From: BPGX01 sp035405785
GTDB lineage: Bacteria; Bacteroidota; Bacteroidia; B-17B0; Aurantibacillaceae
Direction of reading: 5' to 3'
NCBI GenBank assembly: GCA_035405785.1
Contig: DAONJS010000004.1
Location: forward strand, 124,001-188,000
Length of the DNA: 64,000 nt
Shown here: positions 35,068 through 44,229 of the stretch, piece by piece
How positions within the stretch are numbered: the stretch's first letter is position 1
Layout: each line of letters opens with the position of its first letter
Notes under the pieces: generated by a model
The model's database searches: none
What the model saw: only the letters and a program-made list of their open reading frames with translations
Told to the model about the DNA's origin: nothing
Program-made: the position numbers and the translations under genes

Positions 35068-36320
35068 AAGGATATTTTAATTCAGAAAAAGGTATAGGAA
35101 TTATTTTTGACGACATCTATCTTGTAAATGGAATAAGAACGCCATTTGGAAAATTATGTGGTACATTAGGTAATCTTTCTCCTACTGAACTTGGAATTAT
35201 TGCCGCTAATGAATGTCTGAAAAAATTAAAATTTTCTTCAAAAGATATTCATCAAGTAGTTGCTGCAAATATTGGACAGGCCTCTGCAGACGCTTATTTT
35301 TTACCCCGACATATAGCATTATATACTAATATACCCGTCAATGTGCCTGCTTTGATGGTACAAAAAATTTGTGGTTCTGGACTGGAAACAATTATCACTG
35401 CTGCAGAACAAATTACACTACAGAAGGCAGAAAATGTTTTATGTGTTGGAACTGAAAGCATGTCTCAAATGCCCACTTCCGCTTTTGGTAATCGAATGGG
35501 ATATCCACTTGGAAAACCTGGTTTTGTAGATATGTTATGGGAATCATTAGATGATACAGCGGCTGGCTATTCAATGGGTGAAACTGCAGAAAATGTTGCA
35601 GAAAAATTTAATATCACTCGTAAGGAATGTGATGAGTTTGCTCTTTTATCTTTTGAAAGAGCCATTAAAGCAAAACAAAATGGTTTTTTTGAAAACGAAA
35701 TTGTCAAAATTCCTTCTGAATTAATATATGAGCGTGAAGGTATTCAACCTAAAAGAATTAGAATAAAAACAAAAGATTATTTTAATACAGATGAACATAT
35801 CAAAGAAACTTCATTAGAAAAATTATCTAAATTGCCAACGGTATTCAGGTCTAATGGTGTACAAACCGCCGGAAATTCAAGTGGAATGGTTGATGGTGCT
35901 GCGTCAGTTTTAGTATCTCATAAAAATCAAATTAACTCTAAAAACCAAAAACCACTTGTAAAAATAGTTGCAGCGGCTTCATCAGGAATAAATCCCAAAT
36001 ATATGGGTTTAGGACCCGTTCCTGCAATTAAATACTTATTGGAAATTACAGGTTTAAAAATAAGTGATATTGGTTTGTTTGAAATTAATGAAGCTTTTGC
36101 TGCTCAGGTTTTAGGTTGTGTTAAGATATTAGATTTAAATATAAATCAATTAAATATCAATGGCGGTGCTATTGCTATTGGACATCCACTGGGTGCTACA
36201 GGCATAAGAATTTCACTAACTCTGGCAAGAGCCATGCGACAAAATAAAGTTAAGTATGGCATTGCTTCTGCTTGCATTGGTGGCGGACAAGGAACTGCAA
36301 TACTTTATGAATTAGCATAA
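35064..36320 (+). CDS. Acetyl-CoA acyltransferase (thiolase)
   Basis: 418 residues. Thiolytic cleavage of a 3-oxoacyl-CoA. Nucleophilic Cys103 (VQKICGSGLE), NEAFAAQ, GGAIAIGHPLGATG with the active-site His, and the C-terminal CIGGGQG Cys are all present. About 17 extra N-terminal residues precede the family start (IYLVNGIRTPFGK). In this operon the likely substrate is 3-oxopimeloyl-CoA, giving glutaryl-CoA and acetyl-CoA. The start codon overlaps the upstream stop (ATGA); had follows after 11 nt. Confidence 0.92.
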   Translation: MKGYFNSEKGIGIIFDDIYLVNGIRTPFGKLCGTLGNLSPTELGIIAANECLKKLKFSSKDIHQVVAANIGQASADAYFLPRHIALYTNIPVNVPALMVQKICGSGLETIITAAEQITLQKAENVLCVGTESMSQMPTSAFGNRMGYPLGKPGFVDMLWESLDDTAAGYSMGETAENVAEKFNITRKECDEFALLSFERAIKAKQNGFFENEIVKIPSELIYEREGIQPKRIRIKTKDYFNTDEHIKETSLEKLSKLPTVFRSNGVQTAGNSSGMVDGAASVLVSHKNQINSKNQKPLVKIVAAASSGINPKYMGLGPVPAIKYLLEITGLKISDIGLFEINEAFAAQVLGCVKILDLNINQLNINGGAIAIGHPLGATGIRISLTLARAMRQNKVKYGIASACIGGGQGTAILYELA

Positions 36321-36331
36321 AAATTAATAAT

Positions 36332-37387
36332 ATGACAAAAATAATTAAATGGAAATTCAAAGAACTCAACAAAGCGTTTTTCAAAGTAGAAGAAGATATT
36401 CCAAAACTTAAAGAAAACGAAGTACTTGTAAAAGTAGCAGGATGCGGTGTTTGTCATACAGATATTAGTTTCTGGCATCATGGAGTAAAAACAAGAAAAG
36501 AATTACCATTGACTTTGGGACATGAAATTAGCGGAACAGTTATTGATGGTGATGAAAAATGGAAAGGAAAAAAGGTTGTTATTCCTGCTGTTTTGCCTTG
36601 CGGAGAATGTGAGTTGTGTAAAAATGATCGCTCTAATATCTGTCAAAAACAATTAATGCCCGGTAATGATTTTGATGGAGGATTTGCTACCCATATTGTT
36701 GTGCCTTCTAAATTTTTATGTGAAATTCCTGAAGATGCATTAAACAAGAGTAATTTATCATTAGAACAACTGGCTGTAATAGCAGATGCTGTTTCAACTC
36801 CTTATCAGGTAATAAAAAAATCTCAACTTAAATCAAATGACTTTGCTATTATTATTGGAGCAGGTGGAATTGGAATTTACGCTGTTCAAATTGCAAAATT
36901 GTTTGGAGCAAATGTACTTGCATTAGATATTAGTGATGAAAAATTAAAAAATGCAACTATTGGAGGTGCAGATGAGATATTAAATATCAGCAATCTGGAT
37001 TTAAAAACAATCAAAAGCCATGTCAAAAATATCTCTACTAAATTAGGTGTATCTCCATATATGTGGAAAATATATGAAATGTCTGGAACAACAGCAGGAC
37101 AGGAATTAGCTTTCAATTTAATTACTTATGCATCTACTTTATCAATAGTAGGTTTTACAATGGATAAATTAGAAATCAGATTGAGTAATTTGATGGCGTT
37201 TGACGCCTCTGTAATTGGCACATGGGGATGCAAACCAGAATTATATCCTGAGATTGTAAAACATGTGTTGGATAATAAAATTCGCATTACAGATTTTATT
37301 GAAATTCATCCATTAGATGAAATAAATGAAGTATTTCAAAACACATTAAAACATATCTATAAAAAAAGAATAATACTAAAACCATAA
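36332..37387 (+). CDS. had: 6-hydroxycyclohex-1-ene-1-carbonyl-CoA dehydrogenase
   Basis: 351 residues. Zn-dependent medium-chain alcohol dehydrogenase: catalytic-zinc segment GCGVCHTDISFWHHGV and GHEISG; structural-zinc four-Cys CGECELCKNDRSNIC; NAD-binding IIGAGGIGIYAVQIAKLFGA. The region MPGNDFDGGFATHIVVP and the context directly before oah and dch identify it as the dehydrogenase that makes 6-oxocyclohex-1-ene-1-carbonyl-CoA in the class I benzoyl-CoA pathway. Sequence alone would allow another alcohol dehydrogenase; the neighbours make the call strong. Confidence 0.9.
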   Translation: MTKIIKWKFKELNKAFFKVEEDIPKLKENEVLVKVAGCGVCHTDISFWHHGVKTRKELPLTLGHEISGTVIDGDEKWKGKKVVIPAVLPCGECELCKNDRSNICQKQLMPGNDFDGGFATHIVVPSKFLCEIPEDALNKSNLSLEQLAVIADAVSTPYQVIKKSQLKSNDFAIIIGAGGIGIYAVQIAKLFGANVLALDISDEKLKNATIGGADEILNISNLDLKTIKSHVKNISTKLGVSPYMWKIYEMSGTTAGQELAFNLITYASTLSIVGFTMDKLEIRLSNLMAFDASVIGTWGCKPELYPEIVKHVLDNKIRITDFIEIHPLDEINEVFQNTLKHIYKKRIILKP

Positions 37388-37391
37388 AACT

Positions 37392-38501
37392 ATGAATTCA
37401 CTTAAAAATCATGATTTAATAGAAAATTATAACAACAGCGGGCAGGTTATATATGAAAAAAGGCCTGTATTAGATAATAAGGGCAATGCCGTTAAAGGAT
37501 TGTATAATGCATGGATTATACTAAATAATCCTCAACAACTTAATTCATATACAACCCAAATGGTCAAAGATGTAATACTTTCATTTAGCAAAGCATCAAA
37601 TGATAGAAGTGTAGTTTGTGTGATTTTTACTTCTGAAGGAGACAGAGCATTTTGCACTGGTGGAAACACAAAAGAATATGCAGAATATTATGCTGGCAAT
37701 CCTCAGGAATACTCTCAATATATGCGACTATTCAATGATATGGTAAGTGCCATTTTAAAGTGCGAAAAGCCCGTAATTTGTAGAGTTAACGGAATGAGAA
37801 TAGCAGGAGGACAAGAAATTGGAATGGCCTGTGATTTTACAATTTCTGTTGATACAGCAAGATTTGGACAAGCAGGTCCAAAACACGGTAGCGCTCCAAT
37901 TGGTGGTGCAACAGATTTTTTACCTCTTTATGTCGGAATTGAAAGAGCAATGTATTCATTGGTTTTATGTCAGCCATGGACAGCACATCAGGCCTATTAT
38001 TATGGATTAATAACCGATATTGTTCCATGTTTAAAATTAAATGGTAAATTTATTCCTAATCCTATTGTAATAACTGATAAAATGTTTGATGAATTTGGCA
38101 GAATAATTTATGGCAAACAAAAGGAAGGTGAAGAACTTTCTAAAGCAAAAGATTTAATGAAACAATGTACAATTGATTTAAGTTTACTTGATGCTAAAGT
38201 TAATCAGTTGGCAACATCTATTCTGTATACTTTTCCTAACTGTACTAATAAAACAATTTCTGAGGTCAGAAAATTTAAATTAGAACATTGGGATAAAAAT
38301 AAAGAAGGTAGCAGAGAGTGGCTGGCACTGAATATGATGACAGAAGCAAAAGCAGGATTTAGAGCATTTAATAATAAAGCAAGTGAAACAAGAGAAGTGG
38401 ATTTTATTAAATTAAGACAACTACTGGCAGAAGGAAGGGAATGGAATGATGAATTAATAAAAGAAATTACTCCTGAACCAAAATTAACTATAAAAAATTA
38501 A
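37392..38501 (+). CDS. oah: 6-oxocyclohex-1-ene-1-carbonyl-CoA hydrolase
   Basis: 369 residues, longer than ordinary crotonases and in the range of Oah/BamA. It hydrolytically opens the ring to 3-hydroxypimelyl-CoA. Characteristic: YNAWIILNNPQQLNSYTTQMVKDVIL, FCTGGNTKEYAEYYAGNPQEYSQYMRLFNDM, VICRVNGMRIAGGQEIGMACDF, FGQAGPKHGSAPIGGATDFLPL. These match the marker sequence used for the anaerobic benzoyl-CoA pathway. 4 nt after had and 4 nt before dch. Confidence 0.95.
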   Translation: MNSLKNHDLIENYNNSGQVIYEKRPVLDNKGNAVKGLYNAWIILNNPQQLNSYTTQMVKDVILSFSKASNDRSVVCVIFTSEGDRAFCTGGNTKEYAEYYAGNPQEYSQYMRLFNDMVSAILKCEKPVICRVNGMRIAGGQEIGMACDFTISVDTARFGQAGPKHGSAPIGGATDFLPLYVGIERAMYSLVLCQPWTAHQAYYYGLITDIVPCLKLNGKFIPNPIVITDKMFDEFGRIIYGKQKEGEELSKAKDLMKQCTIDLSLLDAKVNQLATSILYTFPNCTNKTISEVRKFKLEHWDKNKEGSREWLALNMMTEAKAGFRAFNNKASETREVDFIKLRQLLAEGREWNDELIKEITPEPKLTIKN

Positions 38502-38505
38502 AACT

Positions 38506-39279
38506 ATGGAAAAGGTAAATCAAATATCACATTTTGATGGGCAATGGCAACAACTTATTATCAATGACGGTAAAGGAAATATTGTTGATACACAAGTTGT
38601 ACATCAATTAATACAACTTTTGGAAGAATTTAAATATAGACCTGAAATAAAAGTAATTTCAATTGAAGGTGCTGGAAAAAATTTTTCTTATGGTGCGAGT
38701 GTAGAAGAACATAAGAAAGAAAAATCTTATGAGATGATTAAAACCTTTCATCAGTTATTCTATAAGTTTTTAGACACTTCAATTCCCACTATAGCAAAGG
38801 TTTCTGGTTTTTGTTTAGGAGGCGGAATGGAGTTATCACTGATTTGTAATCTTATCTTTGCCGATAAATCAGCAAAATTTGGACAGCCAGAAATAAATTT
38901 GGGTGTATTTGCTCCACCGGCTTCTATCATCTTACCAGAAAAAATTGGGTTATCTCGAGCTGAACAATTATTGTTAACAGGTGAAATAATTGGTGCTGAT
39001 GATGCATTTAGATTAGGAATTGCAAATAAAGTATTTGAAAACAAAGAGGAGTTGGATAAAGGCACAGAAGAATATATTGCAACACAATTTCTTACTAAAA
39101 GTGCTCTCTCTTTGAGATATGCCGTAAAAGCCAGTCGTGTAAAATTTAGTCATGTATTAAGAAATTTTTTACCCTCATTAGAAAATTTATACTTGATTGA
39201 TTTAATGGAGAGCAAAGATGCTAATGAAGGTATTCATTCATTTCTTGAAAAAAGAAAACCTGTCTGGACAAATCAATAA
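38506..39279 (+). CDS. dch: Cyclohexa-1,5-dienecarbonyl-CoA hydratase
   Basis: 257 residues, crotonase fold. Adds water to the diene product of benzoyl-CoA reductase. Seen: oxyanion-hole segments GAGKNFSYGASVEEHKKE and SGFCLGGGMELSLICNLIFAD, then AKFGQPEINLGVFAPPASIILPEKIG. The GASVEEH motif and the Pro-rich FAPPAS segment, where a usual catalytic Glu of enoyl-CoA hydratases lies, are typical of dienoyl-CoA hydratases. Order thiolase-had-oah-dch differs from the Thauera dch-had-oah order. Confidence 0.9.
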   Translation: MEKVNQISHFDGQWQQLIINDGKGNIVDTQVVHQLIQLLEEFKYRPEIKVISIEGAGKNFSYGASVEEHKKEKSYEMIKTFHQLFYKFLDTSIPTIAKVSGFCLGGGMELSLICNLIFADKSAKFGQPEINLGVFAPPASIILPEKIGLSRAEQLLLTGEIIGADDAFRLGIANKVFENKEELDKGTEEYIATQFLTKSALSLRYAVKASRVKFSHVLRNFLPSLENLYLIDLMESKDANEGIHSFLEKRKPVWTNQ

Positions 39280-39291
39280 AACTAAAAAACT

Positions 39292-41259
39292 ATGAAAAAG
39301 ATAAAATTTGTAGGTATTGCTGGTTCTGGAACAATGGGTTCTGCATTAGCCCAAAAATTTGCACAGGAAAATTTTATGGTATATTTATATGATGTATCTA
39401 CACAAAGTTTAGAAAGAGGATTTAATAGCATTAAAAAAAGTTTGTCAGAGGCCATAGAGAAAAAAGTATTTACTGAAAATAAAGTTCAGCAAATACTTTC
39501 TAATATAAAATGTATATCAGATATTAACTTATTGAAAGGGTGTGATTTAATTATAGAAGCTGTATTTGAAGATTTTAAAGTTAAATCAGAGTTGTTTAAA
39601 AATCTGTCTTTTATTGTCCCAGCTGATACTATATTAGCCAGCAATACTTCTTCTTTTTCAATTACAGAACTCGCTGAAGGTATTAAAAATCCTGAACGAT
39701 TTATTGGATTACACTATTTTTATCATGCTGCAAAAAATCGTCTTGTTGAAATTATACCTTCAAAATACACTTCAGAAGATGTGATAAAATCAGTATATTA
39801 TTTTTCATTACAATCAGATAAAGTTCCAATCTTTACAAAAGATAAATATGGATTTGCGGTTAATCGCTTTTTTGTACCCTGGTTAAACGAATCAGTTAAA
39901 ATTGTTGAAAGTGGGTTAGGCACACCATACGAAGTAGACGAGGTTGCCAAATCAGTTTTTGGAATTGGAATGGGACCATTTGCTTTAATGAATGCTACAG
40001 GAGTTCCTATTGCGTATCATTCTCAAAAAACATTAGAAAAATTTGGTAGTTCTTATAAGGTAGCATCACTTTTAAAAACACAGGCAGAAAGCATACAAAA
40101 CTGGCAGATAAATAGCATTGAAAATATTAATTTAGATAATCCAAGATATAAAGAGATTGGTGAAAGATTGTTGGGTTGTGTGTTCTATGTATGCGCTCAA
40201 ATTTTAAACGAAGAAGTATGTACACCTGCTGATTTAAATAAAGGTGCAAGAATAGGATTAAAGTGGAAAAAAGGCCCGGTAGAATTGATGCAGGATTTTG
40301 GAATTGAAAAAGTTAATCAATTGATAAAAGCATACTATCAATTATATCAAGATAATCCATCAAGCATATTACCAGAACATTTGCATTTAAATTATTTATC
40401 AGAAAAAGTAATAGATTCAACTGCATATATATTCTTTAATAAACCAGAAGATTTAAATGCATTAAATGAAAAAGTAATAAAAGAATTAGATAATTTGTTT
40501 GAAAAATTTAATCAAAATAATCAAATTAAAAACATCATTATTACTTCAACAGGAAAGTATTTTGTGGCTGGTGCCGATATTAAATTTTTTGTTGAAAACA
40601 TTGAAAAAGGATCAATTGATAAAATAATTCAATTTACAAAATATGCTCAATCAGTTTTTAATAAAATTGATTGTTCATCTAAAAGAGTAATTGTAATAAT
40701 GAATGGAGTTACTTTAGGGGGAGGACTTGAATTAGCGCTTTGTGCAGATGAAATTTTTGCTCTTCCAAATGCTTCAATGGGTTTTCCAGAAACAGGCATT
40801 GGCATTTATCCCGGACTTGGAGGCACACAAAGACCTCAAAATAGAATTGGAAAAGAACTTACAAAATATCTTGTTTTCACAGGAAAAATCCTTAGATCTA
40901 ATGAAGCATTAGAAATAAATTTAATAGACAATATTATTAGTTTAGATGATTACATTTTAGTATTGGAAGGCAATTTAAGTCCCTTAAAAAAATCTGAAAA
41001 AAAGAATTTATCTGAAAATTGGGTAAAGATTATTAATTCTTTTAATAAATTAAATATTCAGAATTTATCTGAAAGTGATGAATTAGGAAAAATTATTTTA
41101 CAAAAAGCCCCACTGGCAATTTCTTATGCAAATAAACTAATTGATGAGTCAAAAGGACCTGAATCAGAATTAAAATACCTAAAAGACATTTTTACATCTA
41201 ATGATGCTTTAAAAGGATTAAAAAACATTGGTAAAAAAGTATCATTTGAAGGAAAATAA
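39292..41259 (+). CDS. Bifunctional 3-hydroxyacyl-CoA dehydrogenase / enoyl-CoA hydratase
   Basis: 655 residues. Residues 1-~380: NAD-dependent L-3-hydroxyacyl-CoA dehydrogenase (GIAGSGTMGSALAQKFAQE, SNTSSFSITELAEGIKNPERFIGLHYFYHA, second half FGIGMGPFALMNATG). Residues ~385-655: crotonase domain with FVAGADIKFFVENIEKG, GVTLGGGLELALCADEI and GFPETGIGIYPGLGGTQR including the catalytic Glu. The order dehydrogenase-hydratase is opposite to FadB/FadJ and matches archaeal/crotonyl-CoA hydratase-type fusions. It should oxidise 3-hydroxypimelyl-CoA and process later beta-oxidation steps. The catalytic HFxxP-type motif reads HYFYHA, a deviation to note. Confidence 0.87.
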   Translation: MKKIKFVGIAGSGTMGSALAQKFAQENFMVYLYDVSTQSLERGFNSIKKSLSEAIEKKVFTENKVQQILSNIKCISDINLLKGCDLIIEAVFEDFKVKSELFKNLSFIVPADTILASNTSSFSITELAEGIKNPERFIGLHYFYHAAKNRLVEIIPSKYTSEDVIKSVYYFSLQSDKVPIFTKDKYGFAVNRFFVPWLNESVKIVESGLGTPYEVDEVAKSVFGIGMGPFALMNATGVPIAYHSQKTLEKFGSSYKVASLLKTQAESIQNWQINSIENINLDNPRYKEIGERLLGCVFYVCAQILNEEVCTPADLNKGARIGLKWKKGPVELMQDFGIEKVNQLIKAYYQLYQDNPSSILPEHLHLNYLSEKVIDSTAYIFFNKPEDLNALNEKVIKELDNLFEKFNQNNQIKNIIITSTGKYFVAGADIKFFVENIEKGSIDKIIQFTKYAQSVFNKIDCSSKRVIVIMNGVTLGGGLELALCADEIFALPNASMGFPETGIGIYPGLGGTQRPQNRIGKELTKYLVFTGKILRSNEALEINLIDNIISLDDYILVLEGNLSPLKKSEKKNLSENWVKIINSFNKLNIQNLSESDELGKIILQKAPLAISYANKLIDESKGPESELKYLKDIFTSNDALKGLKNIGKKVSFEGK

Positions 41260-41350
41260 TAATGAAACGGGTATGATGGTTTTAAAAATATTACAAATAA
41301 ATAATCATCATGCAAGTTTCAATATCTAAATCAACAAAAACTACTTACAG

Positions 41351-43192
41351 ATGAAAACAATTGAAAAAATTCAAAAAAAGAGCGTTGTTATAAAATTTGC
41401 AGGAGATTCAGGTGACGGTATGCAACTTATTGGTTATCAATTTACTTACAATTCAGCATACAATAAAAATAAATCTTTAAACTTTCCAGAATTTCCGTCT
41501 GAAATACGTGCACCTCGTGGAACAGTGGCTGGGGTATCAAGTTTTCAATTACAATTTGGTGATGAGAATGTGTTAACGCCTGGAGATGAATATGATGTTT
41601 TAGTAGTGATGAATGCCGCCGCTTTAAAAGTGAGTTTAAAAAATCTCAAAGAGAATGGAGTGATTATTGCCAATGAAAACGGTTTTGATTTGAAAAATTT
41701 AAAATTAGCAGGATATGAATCCAACCCATTAGAAGATGGTTCACTTGAAAATTTTCAATTATTCTCTGTTCCAATAGAGGAACTAACTATTGAAGCATTA
41801 AAAGATTCTCCTTTATCAAAACAAGATAAAGAGAGATGTAAAAATATGTTTACTTTAGGGTTTGTATGTTGGCTTTTTAACAGAACACCTGATAACATTG
41901 TAGAATTTATAAATTCTACCTTTTCAAAAAAGCCCGAAATCCGTGATGCAAATTTAAAAGCATTAATGGCAGGGTATAACTATGGTGAAACAAGCGAATC
42001 AATTTTAATTCAATACGAAGTGCCTCCTGCTAAACTTGGTAAGGGTACATTCAGAGGAATTATGGGTAATCATGCAATGGCACTTGGACTTGTTACTGCG
42101 TCGCAAAAAGCCAACTTACCTTTAGTATATTGCTCATATCCAATTACACCTGCAACAGATATTCTAAAATACCTTTCTACTTACTTGAATTTTGGAGTTA
42201 AAACATTTCAGGCAGAAGATGAAATTGCTGCCATGTGTGCGGCTATAGGAGCATCTTACGGAGGTGCATTGGCAGTTACAGGAACATCAGGGCCAGGAAT
42301 GGCATTAAAAACAGAATCTTTGAATTTAGCAGTTATGCTTGAATTACCTGTTGTTCTTATAAATGTTCAAAGAGGAGGCCCTTCAACAGGATTACCAACA
42401 AAAATGGAGCAAAGTGATTTGCTTTTTGCAATGTATGGTCGCCCAGGAGATTCACCGGTTCCGGTGCTTGCACCATCTACTCCATCCGATTGCTTTTACA
42501 TAGCATTTGAAGCATGTAAAATTGCTACTTCATTTATGACGCCTGTTATTGTATTATCAGATTCATATCTGGCCAATGGAGCAGAGGGATGGAAGTTCCC
42601 AAAATTAGAAGAACTCCCTGAGATTAAACACAAGCAACTTTCTTCATCTCAAAAAATTGATAATTACTATTCTTATCTTAGAGATGAAAATATGGTGAGA
42701 TGGTGGGCAATACCCGGTAATCCTTTTACAATACATCGTATTGGTGGCTTAGAGAAAAACCCAGAAACAGGCAATGTATCTTATTTTCCAGAAGATCATC
42801 AAAGAATGACAGAAATAAGAAAGAAAAAAATTCAAAATATCGCAAAACAAATTCCTCTACAAACTACAGAAAATAATATCAATGAAGGTGATGTGCTTTT
42901 AATAGGTTGGGGTTCTACTTATGGTGTTATTGAAACAGTAGCAAGAGATTTGAATGAAAAAGGTTACAAAGTTGGCCATGTGCATCTCAGGTATATTCAT
43001 CCTTTTCCGTCTAATCTTCAGGACATTATTAAAAAATTTAGAAAAGTAATTATTCCTGAATTAAATACAGGGCAACTTGTAAAATTAATAAGAGATCAAT
43101 TTCTTGTAGATGCAATTCCATTCAATAAAGTTCAGGGTATTCCTATTAAACATCAGGAATTATTAAATTTTGTATTAACTCAATTAAAATAA
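41351..43192 (+). CDS. korA: 2-oxoacid (2-oxoglutarate):ferredoxin oxidoreductase, fused gamma-alpha subunit
   Basis: 613 residues. N-terminal ~190 residues are the gamma domain (IKFAGDSGDGMQLIGYQFTYNSA). The alpha domain follows (GNHAMALGLVTASQKANLPLVYCSYPITPATDILKYL, AEDEIAAMCAAIGASYGGALAVTGTSGPGMALKTE) and then the transketolase C-terminal-like domain. Makes reduced ferredoxin from 2-oxoglutarate, CoA and a ferredoxin. In Thauera korAB supply electrons to benzoyl-CoA reductase and lie in its operon, as here. No promoter is seen in the 91-nt gap upstream, so co-transcription is likely. Confidence 0.92.
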   Translation: MKTIEKIQKKSVVIKFAGDSGDGMQLIGYQFTYNSAYNKNKSLNFPEFPSEIRAPRGTVAGVSSFQLQFGDENVLTPGDEYDVLVVMNAAALKVSLKNLKENGVIIANENGFDLKNLKLAGYESNPLEDGSLENFQLFSVPIEELTIEALKDSPLSKQDKERCKNMFTLGFVCWLFNRTPDNIVEFINSTFSKKPEIRDANLKALMAGYNYGETSESILIQYEVPPAKLGKGTFRGIMGNHAMALGLVTASQKANLPLVYCSYPITPATDILKYLSTYLNFGVKTFQAEDEIAAMCAAIGASYGGALAVTGTSGPGMALKTESLNLAVMLELPVVLINVQRGGPSTGLPTKMEQSDLLFAMYGRPGDSPVPVLAPSTPSDCFYIAFEACKIATSFMTPVIVLSDSYLANGAEGWKFPKLEELPEIKHKQLSSSQKIDNYYSYLRDENMVRWWAIPGNPFTIHRIGGLEKNPETGNVSYFPEDHQRMTEIRKKKIQNIAKQIPLQTTENNINEGDVLLIGWGSTYGVIETVARDLNEKGYKVGHVHLRYIHPFPSNLQDIIKKFRKVIIPELNTGQLVKLIRDQFLVDAIPFNKVQGIPIKHQELLNFVLTQLK

Positions 43193-43197
43193 TAAAC

Positions 43198-44229
43198 ATG
43201 GAAAGTACTCAAATAAAAAATCAGGTATCGCCAAAGGATTATGCCAGCAATCAAGAAGTTAAATGGTGTCCTGGTTGTGGCGATTATGCCATTCTTGCTC
43301 AAATTCAAAAAGTTCTTTGTGAATTAGGTAAAAAGCAAGAAAATATTGCATTTATTTCCGGAATTGGATGTTCATCACGATTCGTGTATTATATGAATAC
43401 ATACGGTATTCATAGTATTCATGGTCGTCCTATTGCAGTAGCTACAGGATTAAAAATTGCCAGACCTGAATTAGATGTTTGGGTAATAACAGGAGATGGT
43501 GATTGTCTTTCTATTGGTGGTAATCATTTTATTCATGGTTTAAGAAGAAATATAGGACTTAAAGTAATTATGTTTAATAATAGAATTTACGCACTTACAA
43601 AAGGCCAGGTTTCGCCCACTTCTGAACAAAATAAAATCACTTATTCAACACCTTATGGTTCTATTGATTATCCTATAAATCCCTTATCTCTTGCTTTAGG
43701 CAGTGAAGCAACTTTTGTAGCCCGAACTATTGATAGAGATCTAAAACACATGAATGAAATATTTAAAAATGCAGATGCTCATAAAGGGACTGCTTTTGTT
43801 GAAGTATATCAAAACTGTAAAATTTTTAATGATGAAGCATTTCAAAGATATACAGAAAAGGGACAGAAAGAAAATAATACAATATATTTACAAAATGGCA
43901 AGCCGCTAATATTTGGTGAAAATAATCAGTTTGGAATTATATTGAATAACACAAAACCTGAAATTATTAATTTAAACGATAATCCAATACCGCATGAAAA
44001 TTTATGGATACATGATACAAAAGATAAGACAAAAGCATTTATTCTTTCACAATTTACATTTCCGGGCTATGAAAATTTTCCATCACCTTTAGGTGTTATT
44101 TATCAGACTGAAAAAGCAAGTTATGAAGAACTGCTTATTCAGAAAATGAATGAAGTTTCTCAAAAAAGAAAACCTGTATCTATCAATAAACTATTATCTG
44201 GAACAAAAACATTTTCTTATGACGAATAA
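43198..44229 (+). CDS. korB: 2-oxoacid:ferredoxin oxidoreductase beta subunit
   Basis: 343 residues. Thiamine-diphosphate-binding subunit: WCPGCGDYAIL (Cys24, Cys27), GIGCSSRF (Cys58), VITGDGDCLSIGGNHFIHGLRRNIGLKVIMFNN for TPP/Mg, and a later Cys in VEVYQNCKIFND, giving four ligands for one [4Fe-4S] cluster. Pairs with KorA, 5 nt upstream. Its 3' end overlaps the next gene by 11 nt. Confidence 0.93.
   Translation: MESTQIKNQVSPKDYASNQEVKWCPGCGDYAILAQIQKVLCELGKKQENIAFISGIGCSSRFVYYMNTYGIHSIHGRPIAVATGLKIARPELDVWVITGDGDCLSIGGNHFIHGLRRNIGLKVIMFNNRIYALTKGQVSPTSEQNKITYSTPYGSIDYPINPLSLALGSEATFVARTIDRDLKHMNEIFKNADAHKGTAFVEVYQNCKIFNDEAFQRYTEKGQKENNTIYLQNGKPLIFGENNQFGIILNNTKPEIINLNDNPIPHENLWIHDTKDKTKAFILSQFTFPGYENFPSPLGVIYQTEKASYEELLIQKMNEVSQKRKPVSINKLLSGTKTFSYDE

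Noticed and set aside
36886..37116. Minus-strand open frame within the had gene
   Set aside because: Shadow frame; the zinc alcohol dehydrogenase on the plus strand explains the region.
25479..44229. Class II (BamB-I, tungsten) benzoyl-CoA reductase
   Set aside because: No aldehyde:ferredoxin-oxidoreductase-like tungsten protein or hydrogenase-like subunits are present; the ATPase subunits define class I.
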